Positions 53,501 to 64,000 of a stretch of DNA of 64,000 bases are shown here, in pieces. The position numbers and the translations under genes were made by a program. This stretch comes from Lasioglossum baleicum (Eukaryota; Arthropoda; Insecta; Hymenoptera; Halictidae): NCBI RefSeq assembly GCF_051020765.1, contig NW_027469187.1, positions 372,001 to 436,000 of the forward strand. The letters are read 5' to 3'. The notes under the pieces were generated by a model. The model had not been told where the DNA came from, did not search any database, and saw only the letters and a program-made list of their open reading frames with translations. Position 1 is the stretch's first letter; each line of letters opens with the position of its first letter.

Positions 53501-56500
53501 TGTTGTGCGCTCATTTTATTGCATATTTAATATGAAAATTTGTTGTATTGAAATTTTCTACTGGATACATATTATATTGTGTAAAATTTGCTTTATAGAT
53601 ATTTTCGATTAGTATTATGGGATGCTAATTTTATTGCATATATAATATGAAAATTTGAATTACTGATATTTTCGATTAGTGTTGTGGTGATCTGATTCTA
53701 TTGCACATATAATATGGAAATTTGCTGTACTGACATTTTCGACTAGTATCGTGGTGAGCTAATCCTATTGCGTACATAATATGATAATTGGTCGCATTGA
53801 AATTTTCTTCTGATGACATATTATATTGTGTAAAATTTTATGCATCGATATTTTCCACTACTATTGTGGTTAGATAATTTTACTGGATATATAATATGAC
53901 AATTTGTTCTACTGATATTTCCGAATAGAGTTGCGTTGAGCTAATTTTATTGCACATATAATATGGAAATATTGACGACTGATATTTTCGACTTGTATTT
54001 TGGTGAGTTAATATTGTTGCGTATAGAATATGAAAATTTGCTCTAATGAAATTTTCGGCTAGTGTTGTGGTGAGCTAATTTTATTGCGTATCTAATATCA
54101 TTATTTGCTCTACTGTTATTTTCGACTAGTATTGTGGTGAGCCGATTTTGTTGCATATGTAATACGAAAATTTGCTCTAGAGATATTATCGACTAGTATT
54201 GTGACGAGCTAATTTTGTTGCATGTATAATATGAAAACTTACTCTACTGATATGTTCGACTAGTATTGTGGTGAGCTAATTGTATTGCGTATATAATATG
54301 AAAATTTGTTGTATTCAAACCTACTACTGATGACATATTATATTGTTAAAAATTTGTTGTATCGATATTTCCGACTATTATTATGTTTAACTAATTTTAT
54401 AGTATATATAATTTGAAAATTTGCTATACATATATTTTCGACTAGTATTGTAGAGAGCTAATTTTATTGCATATATAATATGAAAATTTGCTGTACGGAT
54501 ATTTTCGTCTAGTATTCTGGTGAGCTGATTTTATTGCACATATAATATGAAAATTTGTTGCATTGCAATCTCCTGATGTTGACAAATTTTATTGTGCAAA
54601 ATTTGCTCCATTGATATTATAGACTAGTATTGTGGTGAGCTAATTTTATTGCATATATAATATGAAAATATGCTCTACAGATATTTTCGTCTAATATTGT
54701 GGTAAGCTAACTTTATTGTATATATAACATGAAAATTTGCATTACTGATATTATTGACAAGTATTGTGCGAGCGAATTTTATTGCATATATAATATGAAA
54801 ATTTATTCTACTGATATGTCCTACTAGTATATTCGTGAGCTAATTTTATTGCATTTGTAATATGAAAATTTGCTCCACTGATACTTTCGACTAGAACTGT
54901 GGTTAGGTAATTTTATTGCATATGTAATATGGAAATTGGCTTTACTGATATTATCGACTAGGATTGTGGTGAGCTAACTTTATTGCATATATAATATGAA
55001 AATTTGCTCTACTGATATTTTGGACTAGTATTGTGGCGAGCTAATTTTGTTGCATATATAATACGAAAATTTGCTCTACAGATATTTTCGACTAGTATTC
55101 TGATGTGCTAATTTTATTGCATATATAATAAGAAAATTAGCACTACAGATATTTTCGTCTACTGTTGTTGTGAGCTAATTTTATTGCATAGAGAATATGA
55201 CTATTTTCTCTACTGATATTTTGGACTAGAATTGTGGCGAGCTAATTTTTTTGCAAATATAATATGAAAATTTGCTCTAGTGACATTTTCGACTAGTATT
55301 GTGGAAAGCTAACTTTATTGCACATATAATACGAAAATTTGCTCTAGAGATATTTTCGACTAGTATTGTGACGAGCTAATTTTGTTGCTTCTATAATATG
55401 AAAATTTGCTCGACTAACATTTTCGAATTGTATTGTGGTGAGTTAATTTTAATGCATATATAATATGAAAATTTGTTGTATTGAAATTTTCTACTGGATA
55501 CATATTATATTGTGTAAAATTTGCTTTATAGATATTTTCGATTAGTATTATGGGATGCTAATTTCATTGCATATATAATATGAAAATTTGAATTACTGAT
55601 ATTTTCGATTAGTGTTGTGGTGATCTGCTTCTATTGCACATATAATATGGAAATTTGCTGTACTGACATTTTCGACTAGTATCGTGGTGAGCTAATCCTA
55701 TTGCGTACATAATATGATAATTGGTCGCATTGAAATTTTCTTCTGATGACATATTATATTGTGTAAAATTTTATGCATCGATATTTTCGACTACTATTGT
55801 GGTTAGATAATTTTACTGGATATATAATATGACAATTTGTTCTACTGATATTTCCGAATAGAGTTGCGTTGAGCTAATTTTATTGCACATATAATATGGA
55901 AATATTGACGACTGATATTTTCGACTTGTATTTTGGTGAGCTAATATTGTTGCGTATATAATCGGAAAATTTGCTGTAATGAAATTTTCGGCTAGTGTTG
56001 TGGTGAGCTAATTTTATTTCGTATATAATATGAAAATTTGTTGTATTGAAATTTTCTACTGATAACATATTATATTGTGTAAAATATGCTTATATATATC
56101 GATATTTTCTACTAGCGATGTGGTTAGATAATTTTACAGGATATATAATATGAAAGTTTGCTCTACTGATATTTCGGACTAGAATTATGTTGAGCTAATT
56201 TTATTGCATATGTAATATGAAAATATGCACTGGGGATATTTTCAACTAGTATTGTGGTGATCCAATTTTATTGCGTATGTAATATGAAAATTTTCTCAAC
56301 AGATTTCTTCGACTAGTATTGCGGTGTTCTAATTTCATTGCATATATAATATGGAAATTTGTTCTAATGAAATATCCTACCGCTGACAAATGCTATTGTG
56401 TAAAATTTGTTCTACTGATATTTTCGACTAGTATTGTGGTGAGATAATTATATTGCATATATAATAAGAAAATTTGTTGGATTGAAATTTTATACTGCTG

Positions 56501-56665
56501 ACAGATTTTATTGTGTAGAATTTGGTTTATTGATATTTTCGACTAGTATTGTGGTGAGGTAATTTTATTGCATATAGAATATGATTATTTTCCCTACTGA
56601 TATCTTCGACTAGAATTGTAGCGATCTAATTATATTGCATATAAAATATGAAAATTTGCTCTAGT
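50525..56665 (+). repeat. Family 2 HOR copy 3 (6141 bp, type A-X-s-S-T)
   Basis: Block A (50525-51945) matches copies 1 and 2 and keeps the two units that copy 2 lost. At about 51945 the sequence switches from the Y path to block X (51946-53536), which is absent from copies 1 and 2. It then enters the tail of S at about 53537 (GTTGTATTGAAATTTTCTAC), continues with a full S at about 54067-55999, and joins T at 56081-56665. It is therefore a second HOR type that shares its ends with the first. Confidence 0.87.
51946..53536 (+). repeat. Block X, HOR-type-II specific segment (copy 3)
   Basis: About 1.59 kb of 67-bp and 48-bp monomers found only in copies 3 and 4 (ACCGCTGACAAATGATATTG at 51952 and 58092). 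Its beginning is paralogous to the stretch of block A from about 39125 (same order: ATCCTACCGCTGAC, AATACTGATATTTTG, GAACATTTGTTGTAT). Its middle is a diverged relative of part of S. It ends with the GAACTATTTTATTG and TTGTGCGCTCATTTTATTGC monomers that also occur in the flank after 59671. Confidence 0.8.
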
Positions 56666-59600
56666 GATATTTTCGACTAGCATTGTGGTGAGCTAATTTC
56701 GTTGCATACATAATACAAAAATTTCATGTACTGATATTTTCGACTAGTATTGTGGTGAGCTGATTCTATTGCACATATAATATGGAAATTTGCTCCACAG
56801 ATATTTTCGACTAGAATTGAGGTGAGCTGATTCTATTGCACATATAATATGGAAATTTGTTCTATTGAAATATCCTACCGCTGACTAATGCTATTGTGTA
56901 AAATTTGTTCTACTGATATTTTCGACTAGTATTGTGGTGAGCTAATTTTATTGCGTATATAATATGAAAATTTGCAATACTGATATTTTGGACTTGTATT
57001 GTGGTGAGTTAATTTTATTGCGTATATAATTTGAACATTTGTTGTATTGAAATTTTCTACTGGATACATATTTTATTGTGTAAAATTTGCTCTATTGATA
57101 TTTTCTACTAGTATTGTGGTGAGCTAATTTTTTTGCGTGTATAGTACGAAAATTAGCACTACTGATGTTTTCGTCTAGTACTGTGGTGAGCTAATACTAT
57201 TGCATATATAATATGAAAATTTGCACTACTGATACTTTGGACTTGTATTGTGCTCAGTTAATTTTATTGCACATATAATATGAAAATGTACTCTACTTAT
57301 ATTTTCGACTAGTATTGTGGAGAGCTAACTTTATTGCACATATAATGTGAAAATTTGCTCCACTGATATTTTCGATTATTATGGTGGTGAGCTAATTTTC
57401 TTACATGTATAGTATGAAAATTAGGTTTACTGATATTTTCGACTAGTATTCTTGTGCGCTATCTTTATTGCATATATAATATGACAATTTGCTCTACTGA
57501 TATTTCCGACTAAAGTTGTGTTGTGCTAATTTTATTCGATACATAATATGAAAATTGGTTCTATTGAAATTTTCTACCGTAGACAAATTTTATTATGTAA
57601 AATTTGTTCTATTGATATTTTCGTCTAGTGTTGTTGTGAGCTAATTTTATTGCATGGAGAATATGACTATTTTCTCTACTGATATTTTGGACTAGAATTG
57701 TGGCGAGCTAATTTTTTTGCAAATATAATATGAAAATTTGCTCTACTGATATTTTCGACTAGTATTGTGGAAAGCTAACTTTATTGCACATATAATACGA
57801 AAATTTGCTCTAGAGATAGTATCGACTAGTATTGTGACGAGCTAATTTGTTGCATGTATAATATGAAAATTTGCTCGACTAATATTTTCGAATTGTATTG
57901 TGGTGAGTTAATTTTAATGCATATATAATATGAAAATTTGCTTTACTTATATTTTCGACTGGTATTGTGGTCAGCTCACTTTATTGTGTATATAATATGA
58001 AACTTTGCTCTTCTGATATTTTCGACTAGTGTTGTGGTGAGCTGATTCTATTGCACATATAATATGGAAATTTGTTCTATTGAAATATCCTACCGCTGAC
58101 AAATGATATTGTGTAAAATTTGTTCTACTGATATTTTCGAATAGTATCGTGGTGAGCTAATTTTATTGCGTATATAATATGAAAATTTGCAATACTGATA
58201 TTTTGATCTTGTATTGTGGTGAGTTAATTTTATTGCGTATTTAATATGAACATTTGTTGTATCGAAATTTTCTACTGATTACATATTATATTGTGTAAAA
58301 TTTGCTTTATAAATATTTTCGATTATTATTATGGGAAGCTAATTTTATTGCATATATAATATGAAAATTTGCTTTACTAATATTTTCGACTAGTGTTGTG
58401 GTGATCTGATTATATTGCACATATAATATGGAAATTTGCTGTACTTATATATTCGACTAGTATCGTGGTGAGCTAATGCTATTGCGTACATAATATGAAA
58501 ATTGGTGGCATTGAAATATTCTTCTGATGACATATTATATTGTGTAAAATTTTATGCATCGATATTTTCGACTACTATTGTGGTTGGATAATTTTACTGG
58601 ATATATAATATGACAATTTGTTCTACTGATATTTCCGAATAGAGTTGTGTTGAGCTAATTTTAGTGCATATATAATATGGAAATTTGTTCTATTGAAATT
58701 TTCTACAGTTGACAAATTGTATTGTGTAAAATTTGCAGTATTGATATTTTCGTCCAGTGTTGCGGTGAACTAATTTTATTGCGTATATAATATGAAAATT
58801 TGTGCTACTGGAATTTTCGGCTAATGACATATTGTATTGTGAAAAACTTACTTTATGGATATTTTGGATTAGTATTATGGTGAGCTAATTTTATTGCATA
58901 TATAATATGAAAATATGCATTACGGATATTTTCAACTTGTATTCTGTTTAGTTGATTTTATTGCACATGTAATATGAAAATTTGCTCTACTGATACTTTC
59001 GTCTAGTATAGTGGTGAGCTAATTTTATTCCGTATATAATATGATAATTTGATCTATTGAAATATCCTACCAATGACAAATGTTATTGTGTAAAATTTGT
59101 TCTTCTGATATTTTCGACTAGTATTGTGGTGAGCTTACTTTATTTCGTATATAATATGGAAATTTGCACTACTGATATTTTTTACTTGTATTGTGGTGAA
59201 TTAATTTTATTGCGTATATAATATGTACATTTGTTGTATTGAAATTTCCTACTGATTACATATTATATTGTGTAAAATTTGCTTTATAGTTTTTTTCGAT
59301 TAGTATCATGGGAATCTAGTTTTATTGCATATATAATATGAAAATATGGTCTACTGATATTTTCGAATAATATTGTGGTGAGCTAATACTATTGCATATA
59401 TAATACGAAAATCTGCTCCACTGGTATATTCGACTTGTATTGTGGGTAGTAAATTTTATTGCGTATATAATAGGACTATTTTTGGTAATGATATTTTCGG
59501 CTAGTATTGAGGTGAGATAATTTTATTGCATATATAATATGAAATTTCGCTCCACTGATATTTTCGTCTAGTATTGTGGTGAACTATTTTATTGTATGTA

Positions 59601-59670
59601 TAGTATGAAAATAAGTTTTTCTGATATTTTCAACTAGTATTGTTGTGCGCTCATTTTATTGCATATGTAA
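56666..59670 (+). repeat. Family 2 HOR copy 4, partial (A-X only)
   Basis: Blocks A (56666-58085) and X (58086 to about 59670) match copy 3 at a constant offset of 6140-6141 bp with few substitutions. At about 59671 the match stops: copy 3 continues TATGAAAATTTGTTGTATTG, and copy 4 continues TATGAAAAATTGCTCTACTG. From there no long-range HOR match is seen. This is the right edge of the homogenised zone. Confidence 0.85.
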
Positions 59671-62600
59671 TATGAAAAATTGCTCTACTGATTTTTCCGA
59701 CTAGTATTGTGGTGAGTTAATTTTATTGCATATATAATATGAAAATATGTACGACTCATGTTTCCGACTAGTATGGTCGTGAGCTGATTTTTTTGCATAT
59801 ATTATATGAAAATTTGCTCCAATGATATATACGACTAGTATTGTGGTGAGCCAATTTTATTGCATATTTAGTATGAAAATATGTACAACAGATACCTTCG
59901 ACTAGTATGGGGGTGAGCTAATTGCTTGTATATATAATATGAAAATTTGCTCGAATGACATATACGACTAGTATTGTGGTGATTTGATTATGATGCACAT
60001 TTAATACGAAAATTTGAACTACAGATATTTTCGGCTACTATTGTTGTGCGCTCATTTTATTGGATATTTAACATGAAATATTGCTCTCCTGATATTTTCG
60101 ACTAGTATTGTGGTGAGCTAATTTTATTGCATATATAATGTGAAAGTATGCTGTACTGATATTTTCGAATAGTATTGAGGCGAGCTAATGTTTCTGCATA
60201 TAATGAATGAAAATTTGCTCTACTGATATTTTCGACTTGTATTGTGGTGAATTAATTTTATTGCATATATAATATGAAAATGTGCACTACTGATATTTTC
60301 GACTAGTAATGTGGAGAGCAATCTTTATTGCATATATACTATGAAATTTCGCTCCACTGATATTTTCGTCTAGTATTGTGGTGAACTATTTTATTGCATG
60401 TATAGTATGAAAATAAGTTTATCTGATATTTTCGACTAGTATTGTTGTGCGTTCATTTTGTTGCATATATAATATGAAAAGTTGCTCTTATGATATTTTC
60501 GACTAGTATTGTGGTGAGATAGTTTTATTGCATATATACTATGAAATTTCGCTCCTCTGATATTTTCGTCTAGTATTGTGGTGCGTTCATTTTGTTGCAT
60601 ATATAATATGAAAAATTGCTCTTATGATATTTTCGACTATTATTGAGGTGAGTTAATTTTATTGCATATATAATATGAAAATATGCACGACTGATGTTTC
60701 CGACTAGTATTGTCGTGAGCTGATTTTTTTGCATATATTATACGAAAATTTGCTCCACTGATATATTCGCATGTATTGTGTGGAGCTAATTTTATTGCGT
60801 ATATAATATGAAAATATATTGTAACGCAATTTTCGTCTAGTATTGTGGTGAGATAATTTTATTGCATATATAATATGAAATTTCCCTCCACTGATATTTT
60901 CGTCTAGTATTGTGGTGAACTATTTTATTGCATTTATAGTATGAAAATACGTTTTTCTGATATTTTCGACTAGTATTGTTTTGCGCTCATTTTATTGCAT
61001 ATTTAATATGAAATATTGCTCTTTTGATATTTTCGACTAGTATTGTTGTGAGCTAATTTTATTGCATATAGAATATGAAAGTATGCTGTACTGATATTTT
61101 CGAATAGTATTGAGGCGAGCTAATGTTTTTGCATATAATGTATGAAAATTTGCTCTGCAGATATTTTCGACTTGTATAGTGGTGATTTAATTTTATTGCA
61201 TATAAAATATGAAAATGTGCTCTACTGATACTTTCGACTAGTAATGTGGAGAGCAAACTTTATTGCACATATAATGCGAAAATTTTCTCTAAGATATTTC
61301 TGACTATTATTGTGATGATCTAATTTTATTGGGTATATAACATGAAAATATGCTCTACTGATATTTTCGTCTAGTATTGTGGTGAACTATTTTATTGCAT
61401 GTATAGTATGAAAATTTGTTCTACAGATATTATCGACTAGTATTGTGGTGAGCTAATTTTAATGTATATATAATATGAAAATTTGCTCTACTGATATTTT
61501 CTACTAGTAATGTGGTGACCAAATTATAATGCATATAAAATATGAAAATATGTTGTATTGAAGTCTTCTACTATTGACAAATTTTATTGTGTAAAGTTTG
61601 TTGTTTTGATATTTTCGACTAGTATTGCGGTGATCTAATTTTATTGCATATATAAAAAGAAAATATGCTCTACTGATATTTTCGACTAGGATTGTGGTTA
61701 GTTAATTTTATTGCAAATATAATATGAAAATTTGTTCCATTGAAATTTTCTACTGTTGACATATTCTATTGTGTATTATTTCCTCTACTGATATTTTCGA
61801 CCAGTGCTGTGGTGAGCTAATTCCATTACGTATATCATATGGATATTTCTTGCATTGAAGTTTTCTACAGATGACATATTATATTGTGTAAAATTTGCTT
61901 TGTGGATATTTCCGATTAGTATTATTGTGATCTAATTCTATTGCATACTCGATACGAAAATTTGCTCCACTGATATTTTCGACTAGTATTGTTGTGCGCT
62001 CATTTTATTGCATATATAATATGAAAAATTGCTCTACTGATATTTTCGACTAGTATTGTGGTGAGCTAATTTTATTGCATATAAAATAGGAAAATATGCT
62101 CTACTGATATTTTCGAATAGTATTGAGGCGAGCTAATGTTTTTGCGTATAATATATGTAAATTTGCTCTACTGATGTTTTCGACTTGTATTGTGGTGAGG
62201 TAATTTTATTGCATATATAATATGAAAATATGCTCTACTGATATTTTCGACTAGTATTGTGGAGAGCTAACTTTATTGCACACATAATGTGAAAATTTGC
62301 TCCACTGACATTTTCGACTAGTATTGTGGTGAACTATTTTATTGCATGTATAGTATGAAAATAAGTTTCTCTGATATTTTCGACTAGCATTGTTGTGCGC
62401 TCATTTTATTGCACATATAATAAGAAAAATTGCTCTACTGATATTTTCGACTAGTAATGCGGAGGGCGAAATTTAATGCATATATAATATGAATATTTAC
62501 TCGACTGATATGTCCCACTACTATTGTCGTGAACTAATTTTATTGCATTTGCAATATGAACATTTGCTCCACTGATATTTTCGACTAGAATTGTGGAGAG

Positions 62601-64000
62601 CTAACTTTATTGCACATATACTGTGAAAATTAGTTCTAATGATATTTCAGACTAGTATTGTGATGATATAATTTTCTTGCATATGTAATATGGAAATTTG
62701 TCCTACAGATATTATCGACTAGTATGCAGATGAGCTACATTTATTACATGTGTAGTATAAAAATTAGGTTTACTGATATTTTCGACTTGTATTGTGGTGA
62801 GCTCATTTTATTGCATATATAATATGTAAATATGCTCTACTGATATTTTCGACTAGTTTGGTGGTGAGATAATTATATTACATGTATAGTATGGAAATTA
62901 TGTTTACTGATATTTTCGACTAGTATTGCGGCGGTCTCATTATATTGCATATATAACATGAAAATATGCTCTACTGATATTTTTGGCTAGTAATGTGGAG
63001 AGCGAATTTTAATATATATATAATATGAAAATTTGTTCCATTGAAATTTTCTACTGTTGACATATTCTGTTGTGTATTATTTCCTCTAATGATATTTCTG
63101 ACTAGTACTGTGATGATCTAATTTTATTGCAGATGTAATATGAAAATTTGTTCAATAGATATTATCGACTAGTATGATGGTGAGATAATTATTTTACATG
63201 TATAGTATGGAAATTATGTTTACTGATATATTCGGCTAGTATTGCGGCGGGCTCATTATATTGCATATATAACATGAAAATATGCTCTACTGATATTTTT
63301 GGCTAGTAATGTGGAGAGCGAATTTAAATACATATATATAATATGAAAATTTACTCTACTGACATGTCCCACTATTATTGTCGTGAGCTAATTTTATTGC
63401 ATTTGTAATATGAAAATATGCTCCACTGATATTTTCGACTAGTATTGTGGTGAGATAATTTTATTGCATATATAATATGAAATTTCGCTCCAATGATATT
63501 TTCGTCTAGTATTGTAGTGAACTATTTTATTGCATGTATAGTATGAAAATAAGTTTTTCCTATATTTTCGACTAGTATCTTTGTGCGCTCATTTTATTGA
63601 ATATATAATATGAAAAATTGCTCTACTGATATTTTCGACTAGTATTGTGGTGAGTTAATTTTATTCCACATATAATATGAAAATATGCACGACTGATGTT
63701 GCCGACTAGTATTGTCGTGAGCTGATATTTTTGCATATATTATGTGAAAATTTGCTCCGACGATATATACGACTAGTATTGTGGTGAGCCAATTTTATTG
63801 CATATTTAGATTGAAAATTTACTCTACTGATATGTCCCACTATTATTGTCGTGAGCTAATTTTATTGCATTTGTAATATGAACATTTAGTACACTGATAT
63901 TTTCGACTAGTATTCTGGAGAGATAACTTTATTGCACATATAGTTTGAAAATTATCTCTAATGATATTTCTGACTAGTATTGTGATGATCTAATTTTATT
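59671..64000 (+). repeat. Unhomogenised flank of 67-bp family 2 monomers
   Basis: The same 67-bp unit in the same orientation, but neighbouring and distant copies are all similarly diverged and the ~6-kb HOR is absent. A recurring monomer GAACTATTTTATTGCATGTA, followed by TAGTATGAAAATAAGTTT, appears near 59581, 60384, 60916, 61384, 62329 and 63519, usually next to TTGTGCGCTCATTTTATTGC. Block X ends in the same monomers, so this flank probably resembles the stock from which the HOR was built. It runs off the window end. Confidence 0.88.
62866..63345 (+). repeat. Local 316-bp tandem duplication (four 67-bp plus one 48-bp unit)
   Basis: GAGATAATTATATTACATGT at 62866 recurs as GAGATAATTATTTTACATGT at 63182, a spacing of 316 bp, which equals 4 x 67 + 48. 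The following monomers (GGCTAGTAATGTGGAGAGCG and the CATTATATTGCATATATAAC type) also repeat in order. The second copy diverges at about 63345. Confidence 0.7.

Larger units (their letters stand above)
38769..64000 (+). repeat. Family 2 satellite, 67-bp AT-rich unit (whole array)
   Basis: More than 370 head-to-tail units continue to the window end in a single orientation. The main unit is 67 bp, measured for example from 62041 to 62108. It begins GATATTTTCGACTAGTATTG, passes through GTGGTGAGCTAATTTTATTG and ATATATAATATGAAAATTTG, and closes with CTCTACT. A second form of 48 bp (for example 39125-39172) lacks 19 bp and begins GAAATTTTCTACTG. GC is about 27% in the consensus. Stops are dense and almost no open frame exceeds 60 codons, so there is no coding content. 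I see no similarity to family 1. Confidence 0.96.

Noticed and set aside
55880..56068. 62-codon open frame in family 2, with a relative at 61059-61256
   Set aside because: Both are read-through of 67-bp monomers on the minus strand. Their similarity to each other reflects the shared repeat.
38769..64000. CRISPR array
   Set aside because: Repeats are contiguous with no unique spacers, the unit is 67 or 48 bp of AT-rich sequence, and no cas genes are present. This is satellite DNA.
1..64000. Relationship between family 1 and family 2
   Set aside because: Unit length, composition and motifs differ. Shared words such as TTCGA or AATATTA are too short to count.

Overview
This window is entirely tandemly repeated, non-coding satellite DNA from a eukaryote. 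I found no protein-coding gene, tRNA, rRNA, transposon, CRISPR array or bacterial-type regulatory site. Open frames are short (the longest is 143 codons) and recur with the repeat period. The organism cannot be named from the sequence. CpG is not depleted in the first family, which suggests a lineage or locus with little CpG methylation, such as many invertebrates; this is an inference. Long homogenised arrays of two unrelated satellites meeting at a sharp border fit a centromeric, pericentromeric or subtelomeric heterochromatin block.

Positions 1-38728 hold family 1, a moderately AT-rich satellite (about 42% GC in my hand consensus) with a unit of about 346 bp. Each unit is a dimer of two diverged half-units of about 173 bp that share the core CCGTTYGAGAACGTTACC. 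Copies are strongly diverged from each other. The array changes orientation three times: forward 1 to about 13033, reverse to about 17990, forward to about 35055, reverse to 38728. The two forward-to-reverse junctions lie in matching sequence and look like duplicates of one ancestral inversion junction. Local higher-order structure is visible, including a four-dimer repeat of about 1.4 kb marked by a 37-bp insertion, and several units that lost or gained exactly one half.

Positions 38729-38768 are a short A/T-rich linker with (AT)n and T11. It joins family 1 to family 2.

Positions 38769-64000 hold family 2, a very AT-rich satellite (about 27% GC) with a 67-bp unit, always in the same orientation, plus a recurring 48-bp short form. 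From 38924 to about 59670 it forms a higher-order repeat (HOR) with 3.5 nearly identical copies starting at 38924, 44892, 50525 and 56666 (copy lengths 5968, 5633 and 6141 bp, then a partial copy). The copies are mosaics of shared blocks, called here A, Y, X, S and T, and S is itself a nested repeat of about 1.93 kb. Copies 1 and 2 are A-Y-S-S'-T; copy 3 is A-X-s-S-T and copy 4 is A-X. From 59671 to the end the same 67-bp monomers continue without the large HOR, as an older and less homogenised flank.

There is no gene network to describe. The biological content is array architecture: dimerisation, inversion, half-unit exchange, recent HOR amplification and a two-satellite border.
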